From Acholoe squamosa (Eukaryota > Annelida > Polychaeta > Phyllodocida > Polynoidae): 64,000 nt of DNA. The notes below the pieces were generated by a model, which saw nothing but the letters and a program-made list of their open reading frames with translations, was not told the origin of the DNA and ran no database searches. Positions 25,001 to 37,000 of the stretch are shown here, in pieces; positions within the stretch are counted from its first letter, which is position 1; every line of letters starts with the position of its first letter. A program made the position numbers and the translations under genes. The stretch spans positions 69,078,659 to 69,142,658 of the forward strand of contig OX439038.1 of NCBI GenBank assembly GCA_949317995.1, in the 5' to 3' direction.

Positions 25001-28000
25001 CCAAATGAATGGTTGTATCGTAATTAGGAGGTCATAAGCATTCTAAAGAGGGTCTAACCTTGCAGATTGGACCAGTAGAAGTATCTGGATGAAAATTTCT
25101 TTCAATATACATGCATTTAAGCCCAAAACCGCGCTTAAATGCGCGCTTGGGCACCTAAGGGTTAAGAGACTTAGTCCAAGTCCTTTGTTTTGTTTTGTAT
25201 TTTAAAGTGGTTATAATTTAAAACATTGCACTCCGTGTCTGCAAAGTCGGGAGACTTTGGACCGAGGAGGGGAATTGTGTCAGCATAATACATACATTAA
25301 ATTCATTAGAAATCCCACTATATAGTAATCTCTATATAATTATCACCTCCACTTATTAACCACCCTTATTTCACCTTTCTGTACAATTAGGCCCCCATTA
25401 AAATAACTATATGCAGACCATACTTTTAATATCCCAGAATACATAATATATAATAAAGAGTATACGAGGGATAACCATTAGGCAGGATATCCATTATACA
25501 GGATAACCATTATGTATGATAACCATGATGCAGGGCTATCCCATAGTGAGGCCCATAGACCAGTTCATTCCAGTATGAACCAGACCTAGCAAGCCCATGT
25601 GACAGGATATCCATATCCCCATTTAGTAGAACCAGTGGCAGCCCTGACGATCATCCAGCTCAGACTTAGGTTGTGCAGCGCCACCTTCTGGTATACAATA
25701 TCATAGCCATGCAGCATTATGTGCTGGACCTATTTATTATATTGTAAGTTGAGTATGGAATCTCTCACGATGGAAATGTGTATTGTCTCATTAGCCAAGC
25801 GAGAAGTATTGTTCACGATGAAACATCAATTGCTAAGCCTATGCAATAAAGATATATAGATTGTATCTACGGGTTATTGAGTAATCTCTTCATCATCGAG
25901 AATCATCATATTAAAAAGGATGTCTCGACCTGACACAGTCCCTGAAAGGTCGCTGTGACAGCGACCCTGTTTGTGTCATAAACCAACCCCGCGTTATACA
26001 ATCAGTCATGTATCTAAACAGCTGTTCTAACTGCGACACTTTTTCATACATAAAATTTTGATCAAGTTACTGCCCGAGGGTGTCCTGGGGAGAAGGATCA
26101 CAGAAAAGAGGGCTGGCAGACAGTTATGGGTGAGTATTTATCTTTTTAAAAAAGTCTTTGCTTTCATTCTTTATGATAAAAAACAGAATACATTAAGAAA
26201 AAAAGACACAATTGAGCTATATCTGTTGTTATTTTTCTTTTGTTTCATGTATTTTCCAAACAAATACCCAAGTTTAGTGTGGTGTTGTCGCTGGTAAACC
26301 TAAGGCTGACTCTGGTAAATCTTCTAACACAGGAAAGCTCTCCTCTTTCAAAGCAGTCTAAGTTTTGGCTAAAGCTGAAGTTAAAACTGTTTCCGCTTCT
26401 AACACTCAAAGTAGGGTATCCAAAAACAAAATCCGAAAACCCAGTCTGCGTCTAAGAAAAGCGATGACAAATCGGCCCATTCTTCAAAAGTAACAGCACA
26501 GAAATCCCAGAAGGCTGACAAGAAACCTAAATCTGGTACAGTTACCTCTGCAGACAACATGTCCATAGAGATGATTGTTTTGACTTTATCAGGCCCATTA
26601 CCCCAGCTAAGTCCAAGGATAGCAAAAATATCCCTAAGCTTCAAAGAAAAAACGTTGAATGAAGAACCCATATTAATAGACACAGACACAGCACAGGAGG
26701 TTCCTGCCAATTTACCTGACATTAAAGAGGAACAAACAATTAGCCCTGTCTCTAATTTAGAGGAGACACACATAAGGCTTGCTACTCTTGAGTCCCTGGT
26801 TTCCTCAATGGAGCAAGAGTGCCGGCTTGCTATGAACCATAGCGGTGTGCTCCAGTACAAGTTCACAGAGATCAGCGAGAGGTTTGCTTCTGCTTACAAA
26901 GGATATGTGCAGACAGACAGCTTATACTGAACACTCTCAGAGTAGCCAATGACAACCAGACAGCCATAGTAAAAGGTGAGGGCACATCAATTTTTGGCTA
27001 CTTTTGCTTATTTAAAAAAAAAAAGTTGTTTTCAGGTAACTCTACCTACACTAATAATCTGTCTATGGAGGGAGTGCTGTGCTTGTCTACGAGGAGCACC
27101 TAGACAGAACCCCTTCCGGTTGCGCACATGCTGGTTGTGGACAGCATCAAGGACTCTTGAGTTAAAAGTATGTATAAAAAAATATATGTGCAAAGGAAAT
27201 TGATAGAAGCATAGAAATGAATAATATTAATGTGAAAAATCGTAAAATTACCTTAAATTAAAATTGAATAAAGTCTGCTATTAAATCACATGGTTAGAAT
27301 ACAAGTTGCACTGTGCACAACGACCTTTTTAATATTTTATCTTTATTAACTTCTTGGTGTCTGTATCATTTTGCAGTTAAATCAACAGCACAAGTTACAG
27401 CAGCAGATCAGGCTCTTGTTATGTTGGTAGATGGGGACATCGGGGTGACGCAGCCTCCACTCAGTTCTTACATGATGGAGGGCCTCGCAGAAGGTATTAA
27501 ATCAGTCTCCGTCCAGGATATTCTTTCACCTACAGAGGGTAATGCAGGTGAAGACACTTCCACCCCTGAACCCACTGTAACTGAACATGAAGCAAAGGCA
27601 GACAGCGACAACAAGAACAACGACGCCTCTGCACCAGATCTGGCTGCTGAAAACAAAAGTGAGCCTGAACCCAAACTAGGGGTAACAAATCATACAGAGG
27701 GAGGAAAAGACCAACCCACCAAGGACGTGTCTGTACCAGCATCTCCAGAACCAGACATGTCTAACCCTCAACCCATCTGCCCTAATTCCACAGCTGTGAC
27801 AGAACAACTAGCAGCAGGCGTTACAGAACCAGAAGCCCATGATGTAATTACCAATAAGCCAGATGTGAGTCATGAAGAAACAGTATTATTGAAAGAAGCA
27901 ACAACAGGAGACACAGCTGCATCCGATTTCAGGGCCGTTTGTGAAAGGCCTTCAAATACCATTGGTGCAGCGGGAGACAAATCTGAGGAAAATGCTGGGG

Positions 28001-31000
28001 ACAATCTCAGCCTAAAGTCATGAGCAGGTAGCGAAAAGGTCACTGGTTGATCTTTCAAATGCCGACACTACATATATAGTTGTTGTGAATAAAGATCTGA
28101 AGGCCGAGGAGCAGGTTGAACCTACAGCTGTGTATTTTAAGACAGCAGAATATTATGTTTCATCTTATAACAGAAAACATTTTCATACCAAGACTGTTTT
28201 TATCCCTGGAAGGTTGAAAGCACCTCTTAAAATAAGTTGAAGTTAAGATAGTTCTATTTTATTTTGCACACAAGTTGAACCCTCTATTGTTCCACAGATT
28301 TCCTTGAAGGTTTTAAGTGTGAGTTGCACTGATGCATGTGACAAAAATAAATAAAGTTCTTATTTCATTCCAATTCTTGTCTCATTTTCTTTGACATTTT
28401 ATTTTCAGAAAAAAACTTTCTATAACCAATACCCAAGCCTTTATATGATATATATTTGAAAAACAGAAAGAAATGAAAGTAATAAAAAATATTGTTAGAA
28501 CTTCATCTTGCCCCATCATGAAATAAAAAAGAAATAACACTGTTAGGTCTCATAGTCTTAGCCTAAAAATTGATTGAGGAACGCTTCATAGTCTTACCTG
28601 CAGAGGGAGCCACAAGATAACGTTATTTTTAGACGCTAGGGGGATACAACATCACTTTCATAATTTGGCTAAAACAAACACCAAAAATGCCAAAAAATGA
28701 GAGAAAGGTAGGTATACGTTTTGATCCCTTGCCTCCCTAAAGTCCAAAGAACATGCCCAGGTAGCAAAGGTGGCATGGCCCTACTGTGGCCCACACTTTA
28801 TTTGGTGTGTCCTCAGATGTGGGCCGCAATGGGCTAACCAATATGGGCACAGACCAGTCTCAGAGTGGGTTTGAGTTCAACCTGGGTTTTTGGTGTGGCT
28901 GAAAGTGGGCTGACCACTTTGATCACATGGCGCCATCTGGTCAAAATTTATCATTTTGGGGTCAACATGGGTTTTTGGTGTGGCTGAAAGTGGGCTGACC
29001 ACTTTGATCAGGTGGCGCCATCCAGGATAAAAAATACAGAAAATCTATTTTTTTCTCATTTTCTAAAATTTTGAACCCTGAAAATGCTCTGCTAGCCTTC
29101 AGGTGCTAGCCCCTCCCCTTGGCCTCCATAGTGGGAAGGAGACTGAGCATACTGTATTACTCTTCCCATCATCATAATACAGTAGAATCATCAATTCGAA
29201 CTTAGTTGGCCAAGGCATGACAACCAGACCTAGTCCAGTAACATGCTAGCCTTCAAGTTCATAGTGCCTCCCAATGGGTAGCATACTTCAATATAAAATG
29301 ATTACCACAGGAATTGTGTAGTCACAGTAAAAACTGCTAACATCACCTAACTTTGCACAGTTCAAATGTATTTTGCAAGTAGATCCAGACTCTGAGAAAA
29401 TTTATGTACTGTTATGATTTATATGATTCATTAGCCTATTTCTGTTATATCATACCAAAGAAAATCAATACTGACTTGAGGGGAAAGCTGTACATCAGAC
29501 ATAGTGGGGTCATCTAGTGTCAATGTTCAGAACTCCCAGATCAGTATGCCTTGTGCAAACCTATCCTCAGCCCTGTCTGGGGAGTTATCTTTGGAACTGA
29601 TCTATGCCTGATTCGGGGTGCCCACTTTGAAACCAATCTGTGCCCAAAGTGTTTTCCCTTTTTTGAAGCTGCTCTGTGCCCAAATCAGTTAGCCTATTGT
29701 GGCCCACACAACTTGCTGAGGAGAAAAACTGTCGTGAGCCTAACAGTCTTAGTTCAGTTTGCCTAATTAGGGCAACCAAATGTGGCCCTTCCTGGAAACC
29801 TCCCATTTGCCCAACCTAAAACCATGAATAGTTTTCTGCCCGCTTTGAGCCAGCTTATCTGAGCTAAAACTGAATTGGCCCCAAGCGGGCTTGCTACATG
29901 GGTGTAGAACTCTATATCTACCCATAAATACACGACAAATGAGGAACATTTTTTATACTCAAAAAGTGTCGCTGTTGTAGACAGTAGTAAAATAATGATT
30001 TTTCTGCCTATATATTAAATTCAGTCTGTTCCTTTCTTTCCTGCAGAAGGAAATGCTAAAGGGGAGGGAACCAGAAGGAAGAAAAGACTACAAATGGTCA
30101 TCTGACCTAAGAATGCAGAAATTTCTGTCTTGTCAAATGCTTCAACCCTTTTTTATGCCCCATATCAAGAGGAAGAACCTTCCCATCAAGTGGATCCGAC
30201 TGCAGAGTATGGTGAGGAGAACAACCTTCAGGGAGGATATGAAGACGACAATATATCTGTGAGCTCCAGCTTAATCAATTTGGATGATGGCCCTCTCAGG
30301 GAGGACATGGAACTTCTCTGGACCAGGAGATGGCACAGAAGTAAAAAGGCAAGGATGAAAGGATGTGGCAGGTGAGGGGCACCCAAAACTAATTTATATT
30401 TGGTTCTTATAACATACTATGCTATTTTTGGTAAAGTTATGTACCTCATCCCTTCTTGTTTCAACTTTTAAAATGTTTAAAACATAAATTATTAAAATAT
30501 TAAGGAAAAATAAAAGGTATGTTTTCTTTCCAGCCTATGTGAATGATGTAGCAGAGACCCATTGCAGCGTCAAACAATGTGTGAGCAAGATCTCTGATTA
30601 TAGTCAGAACGCCAAGAAAAATGTAAGAGATACGTCATTGTGTATCTCTACTTGTTATAAAGTACAGCCAAGAAAGATTATTTCATGTTAACATTTTGAT
30701 TTTATTTTGGTGCCTCATATTGTGAGGTTTGTTCTGTGCTTTAATTTTTTTAAGACAGGAGATAAATAAGACTGGTGGAGGGACAATTAGCCAGAGGAAG
30801 AAGCTCAGCAATAAACAAGATAAGCCTCTTGACTACCTCAGAGAAGAAGCTCTGAGAGGTAAACTTTATTTGTATTGTGATATTCTATTCCATAGAGAAA
30901 GAATTGGGAATACATTAAAAAGCAACCCGCCTTCCCTTCAAATAAGTCGCTGTTGAAATAAGGTATGATTAAGTTAATTTTTTTGATTTATTCTTTTCTA

Positions 31001-34000
31001 AAGGTATCCCCAACATCGAACCCATGGAAATTGGAGAAAATCGCAGACCCCCTCCCTCAGAGAGAAACAAAAGGCTTATATGGAAAGGTGAAAGAGAGGA
31101 CAAACCTGACTACTCAAAAATTAAAATGAAGATAGAGGGTGTCCCAAAAAACTACAGAAACAAAGTATTAGACCGTTTGGCTCAGTTAGAGAAGGCAAAG
31201 GGGAGAGAAGACCATGAGAAAGCGATGTTAAAGGAAAGAAAGAAGGAAAGCAAGGAAGAAAGGAAAAGGACCAAAAATGAAGCCAGAGACAGAGAGAGAA
31301 ATGAAACAAGAGAGAGAGAATTAGAGCAGAACAGGAAAGTGGAAAGGAGAGAGAAGGAAAAGGGTAACAAAGAGAAAGAAGACAAGAAAAAGAGAGGGAA
31401 ACTACAGAGGGCTGCAGTATGAGAGGAGAGAAAGAAAAGGAGGGAACTAAGGGCTAAGAGGATGGAAGCAGGAGAGAAAGAATTAAAAGAAGAAAAGAAA
31501 GAGAAAAAGGAAGAGAAGGAAATGGAGAGGAAGCTAAGGAAGGAAGAGAGAAAAAGAATTAGGGAGGAGTGACGCAAGAGGTGGGAAAAGAGACAACATA
31601 TGAAGTAAGGAAAGCGTTGAAATACCTTATTTTATTTTTACATATGAACAGTTTGTTTCAGTTATTTACAGAGACCAAGACTGAAAAGTCACATGGAACA
31701 TGAAAACCTTCTTTAAGCCTGCCATATCATATTTGTGACTCAATATAGCAGAGTGGAACTTATGTCACACCTTAGACATTTGTAGTTAGCTATACCATGT
31801 TATAGAGCAAATCAATACCTTTCTATAAAGCCCTTGCATGAGTCGCTACCCAAATTCTAAGAATTTTATTTTTCTAAGTTAAAAATGCAAGGAGTACTAT
31901 TTTAAGCTACGCGCAATCAAAGTGGGGTGAGCAGGTCACTGCTCACACTAGCAACGGGTACTTGTATTTGAGATATCAATGTGAAATCTTCAGCAATTGT
32001 TCCAAATATATAGATCTCGTACATAGTCAAAAACAGGGTATATTGGAGAAATACTTTTATGCATGTGATTCTAACTAGAATCACTTGCACATGCAGGCAC
32101 AAGTGCTCCTGGCCCTTTTCCTTGATGTGGCACCTTTAGGTCGTCCTCTTGATAACAGGTGCCTCCTGCTCTGCTTGTTCACCATTACCTCTGGCCCTGG
32201 GCCTGCCTCTGGCCCTGCCCCTTCCACGGCCTCTGAGTGACTCTTGTTCTGTCTGTTGGCCCTCGGTCTCACATTCCCTTTGTCCTGAGCTTGCCCCTGG
32301 CTTTTCTACTGTTGGCTTAGGACAGGTGATGTCTCTGGTGGAACTGGTGCAGAAGTCCCTAATGTTCTTGAGTGTTCATGAGTGAACTCAAAGTGATGGT
32401 ACTGTTTAATGCCAGTCACTGCCTTGCTGAAAGAAAAGATAAAGGTTTGCCAGTCGTAACGAGGGACTGTGGCATTCCCCTGCTCATCCCCCACTTGGTG
32501 TGGGATGTTGACAGCTTCCAGGGTGTTTCTCTGGACAACAGCCTACATGTCATCTAGACTAGATACATCACACTTTCTGAACTTCTGCTTAAGAAGCCCA
32601 AAACACCAGTCTGGTGCAAATTTTGTGTGCCCTGTGATTAGAAAGTTCAGAGTGATGGTGATGTTTAGCCCAGTCAGACACCGTCACATCAAATAGGCCA
32701 ACATGTATTTGTTTTTATTTTGTCCGCTGCAATTGTCACAATATAAACCCAAGTGCTTGGCACCCAGAGAATACTGTTCACAATAATGGTGGAGGTATGA
32801 AATAACAGTGTTAGAACCCTTACTACTGCAATGGGATTCCTCTATCAGGTAGTTCACCTGCCTTGGTCCTGCTTCCATACATACATACAGAAAGTATAGT
32901 GGACCAGGTTGCATAGGGTGCAATGGTAGATGCACCTGCTGGGCGTAGTCAAAACTTACATGTACCCGGTAGTCTGTGCTGTATGGAGGATGAGGGCCAA
33001 GGGGAGGTGAACCTGCTTCCCTGTAATCTGCCTTAGCCTTGGCTATTAAGTCCTGGTAGTATGCTCTTTCCTTTGCTACTACCTGTAGATGTTCTGTCTG
33101 CTTCCGAAGCTTTGCTTCCTTCACTTGCTCAGGAAAGTAGCTGGACCTGTGAATATCTCTGTCATTCCTTTGACATTCCCAACAGAGGTCAGTCTTTGGC
33201 CTAGCACACACTATACCTGGGAGAAGCTTGCACCACAAACTCCTGAAAGTAGACAGGGCAACAGCTCTTTGCTGAACATCCACCATGACCTTCTAATTCA
33301 GCCTGTATATGTCAGCTTTGGTGGTAGAAGAGGGGAGAAGTAAGATGTTATCCCTCTTGTGCGACGGTATTCTCCCTGGTAGAGAAATGGGAACTTGATG
33401 AAGGCAACGACACTTTGAACATCACTCAGTTCCAGTGATTTGTCTTCCGTAAACCTCCAGCACCACACCATTGGCCACAAACCATTTGATGATACGTTTC
33501 AGCTTTCCTGTGCTGATACTGAAAATAAAAAAAAATAAATAAAAGTTGTAATTATTGAAGATTTTAAGCGCATGTATGATTCATATGAAGAGATATTATA
33601 AAAAAAATCATTTTTGCTACATTAGGTAATCAGTTGTTGTTGGAGAAAATACATACATTATGGTGAACCTGACCTGTCTTCTAAACAATTTAAAAAATAA
33701 TATTGACACTGCACTTACTGATAGAAAATGCAAAGGTGTGCTGGCAGACCTGCTTATTGCCTAGTCTGTAGTACATCCTAGTGCGCTCGCAGTCCTTCTT
33801 CCCTTTATCATCCTTCTTAAATGTAGAAAGCCTCGCACTATTGTCTGTTTATGCGGCCAGCACCCTCAGTAACAGCATGTCAAGCTCATCTCTTAAGTTG
33901 ACATGAAAAAAACATTATTTTCACAATTCTTGCCATGATAATAAATAAAGTTCTCTAGACCCAAAGTGTATTTAAAATAATTATCAATTGAATAAACTGA

Positions 34001-37000
34001 ATCATATTTGAATTTTCAAGTTAAATTTCAATGATTTTAATAAGATATTGAAAATCAAGTAATGAGGAGAATTTAATACAGTTATTGTAGAAAAGCTTAC
34101 CTCAGTTAAGCTGGGCAACTTCCTCACATCTCTCTCGGAACTCATCAGACAGGCACTAGATAACAATTTGTGAAAGGAAATGCTAAACACAAATGCACAT
34201 GTTGCTTGATGTCTTACAGTCATAGATATGCACAAAGTTGTTGTGAACACAATGGTATTGCTTGATTTCATTTTGGGAATCTAAACTCAAGAGGACACAG
34301 GAGAATAAAACCACTTGCTTCAGAAAGTTTGCCATGCAAAATTTGCCACTCACCTGAAGTTGTCACTCAACGCCTTCTCTTTATCACACCACTCCTGCAC
34401 TGGATCAGTTATAACTACAGCTATGTCTTCCACATCAGATGATTCATCAACATCCTCCCTATCATTTTCCTCAGTATCCTAGGATCGTCAAACTCATCAG
34501 GGAATAAAAAATAATCATTGACAACCTGATGCCATTATTCCTGATTGGCCACAGCTTATGATAAGTTTGCCCTATGTATGGCATTTAGAGCATTTGCTAC
34601 CTTGTCCAGCCATACTTTGTTCTCCAATGTGCAAGGATGCAAAGTACACTGTTTAGATCCTTGATGATAATACACGGATAAAACAGGTAAAATCACCGCA
34701 GAGCAAAATTCCAGCTTGCTGCCGACATGTGGCAACAACACGAACCGAAAGAATATGCTGGGTGCTCGGCCAATCACAGCGCTGCATTCGCATCACATGG
34801 TCCCTTGACAACAAATACTTGGGTTGTGTCGGTCCTAAAGGCACTTGGGTAGACGAATTCACGCCACACAAAAGGGCTCCAGATGGAAGGCCACTGTCAG
34901 AGCATCAAAATAGAGAAAAAATGTGTCGCTGATGCGTCCTCCCCGGCCTTTGTTCATGACGAAATGTTAATGTAGGGTGTCTAAAATTGCAAAATAAAAA
35001 CTTGTACACGTGGACAACAAGTCTATCGTCTTTTTTTGATAACAATAAAATACATTTATGTAAAGGAATCCCATGATTTATTTTTTCAGGTAAAATTATA
35101 AGGTTGAAGATAAGAAAAAAAGAAGCTACTGACAGTTGAGTTGATGGAGTGATATCCTTTCCGACACACATAAGCAGACTCGTTCTGCTCAGGGGTCTTT
35201 ATTGGAATATGTGTCCCATCGACACAGCCGATGACAAAAGGGGTCTCCTGGGGGTTCCTCCTGGCCTACGTACCTCATGGCTATAGAACTTGACTGCCTT
35301 CTGCATTTTTCAGCAAAATGTGGAAGGCCACCTGATGTATTTGGTTTGGTGCTCATAAAAGTAGTCAGTAACTTCTTGTACAGCATGGCAGAGCAGGGTA
35401 CGGGACACCTTCTGAGTATGCCCTGTCGAAGAGTAGAAAGACCCTGTGGCCAGGTACCTCAAAACCAAACATAACTAGAAAAAAATAATAATTTCATTTA
35501 AAAGGCAGGAAATGAAAATAATAATTACACATACCAGGGGAAAAAATGCAGGTATTTTACAAAAAAGGTTTTAACCCTTACGTGCCCAGAACTATTAGGA
35601 AGGACCCACTTTTTTTCTGTGTGATATTACTATTTTTGAAGATGATGCACCAGGTGGATAACTCCACATGGGATATGCTTCATATTATATATCCTTGAAG
35701 CTTTTGTGGTGGGCTTTGGAATATAGTGGGTAGCAACATTCTATTAGTGAACTGTTGTGGTTGCCATGGCAACAGAATCAACAAACATCTCTCTAGGTGA
35801 GTTTGAGTGAAGACTTGTTCATGTAAACCTGCCAAATGTCAGTTTGTTTGATTGATTCTTGCCCCTTCTTTGATGCTTCATCAGATAATACCACTACATA
35901 CCACAAGAGTATGGTCAGGGCTTTTGTTGACATGTTTAGTTTTGGGAAGATATTGGTAACTATAGCAACGGAATCAACAAAATCAGAAAGAAAGACACAT
36001 TTTCCACCATTTTCTCACTTTATTGGTCCAATTCTAACAAGTATTCAACAGGAAATGACATCTATTATACATCCTACCTAAATACACCCCTAGATTCCAA
36101 TGATAGGGTATGTTGCCATGGAAACTCTGACTCTTAATGACTGGAACCCATCATATTATCAGCATTGTATGCTGTAATAGGTATCATTTTTTATCGAATA
36201 GATGTTAGAAACAGGCCACTGATGTGTGAGAAAAGTGAAAAATGTCTGTTTTTCTGTTGGGTTTGATGATTCCGTTGCCATGGTAACCACAAGAATTCAC
36301 TAATAAAATGTTGCTACCTACTTTATCATAAAGCCCAACACAATAGCTTCAAGGAAATGTCATATGAAGCATAGTCCATCTGGGGTTTTCCACCTGTTAT
36401 ATCATCTTCAAAAAATTACACCAAAAAAGGGGCTCCTTACTCCTAGTTCTGGATAGTGGCCAATATCTGCCTCCGCCACTAGTTTGCAAAAAATGTCAAA
36501 TGATTATTTTCATTGCTTGATTCAAATTACTCAGAAATCCCTTCTATTCGCTGAATATAAAATATGAGGACATCGACAAAAAGCTCATTGCAATTCACAA
36601 ACCTGGGTATAGGATAGAGTGTTTTGGACCTAATATTTATATGTCAAATCAATGGCCAATTTATGTATGCATAAAAATGGCCATTTTCCGCCATTTTCCG
36701 CCACTGGGCACCTAGGGGTTAAGGAAGATAAATTAAATGACTTATGTCCTATTATATAATAAAAGAAAGCTATAATAAAAAAGAAAATTGACAGATACTT
36801 TGAAACAGGAAATCTTAAAACAGCGACATTTTTTGTGACTTACGCTGTCTATATGAGGGAGACCCCCACCTTTCTTGGTGCCCTTGAAGCGGTTGTGAGA
36901 CCTTGACCAACCTTTTGATAACTCTTTTAGTCAATCTATACCTTGCTTGAAACTCTTCTTTCCAATATTCACTTATAGGACTGGTCCGAGGCTTACATTT

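Larger units (their letters stand above)
16150..25937 (+). mobile_element. Ty3/gypsy LTR retrotransposon, old and broken
   Basis: A fossil Ty3/gypsy copy. Recognisable parts in order are a short piece of 5' LTR (16,150-16,223, matching 25,437-25,510), reverse transcriptase from about 16,234, RNase H around 17,530-17,990, an integrase around 18,100-18,810, and a 662-bp 3' LTR (25,276-25,937). Most of the 5' LTR and any gag are absent or unrecognisable. From 19,200 to 25,270 I see no identifiable gene, only AT-rich sequence and a nested piggyBac-like MITE. The element is clearly dead, with on the order of half a dozen or more breaks plus large losses. The divergence suggests an old insertion. 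Confidence 0.85.

Noticed and set aside
27313-28023. Single intact 236-codon gene starting at 27,313
   Set aside because: The start lies in an intron-like stretch before a TTTTGCAG acceptor, and the real frame continues past 28,023 after a shift, so it is one exon of a decayed gene.
28750-29040. CRISPR-like array
   Set aside because: Only two good units with degenerate flanks, in a eukaryotic context; it is a simple duplication.
31182-31577. 131-codon minus-strand frame rich in Ser, Phe and Leu
   Set aside because: It is the antisense shadow of the Lys/Glu/Arg-rich coiled-coil exon on the plus strand.
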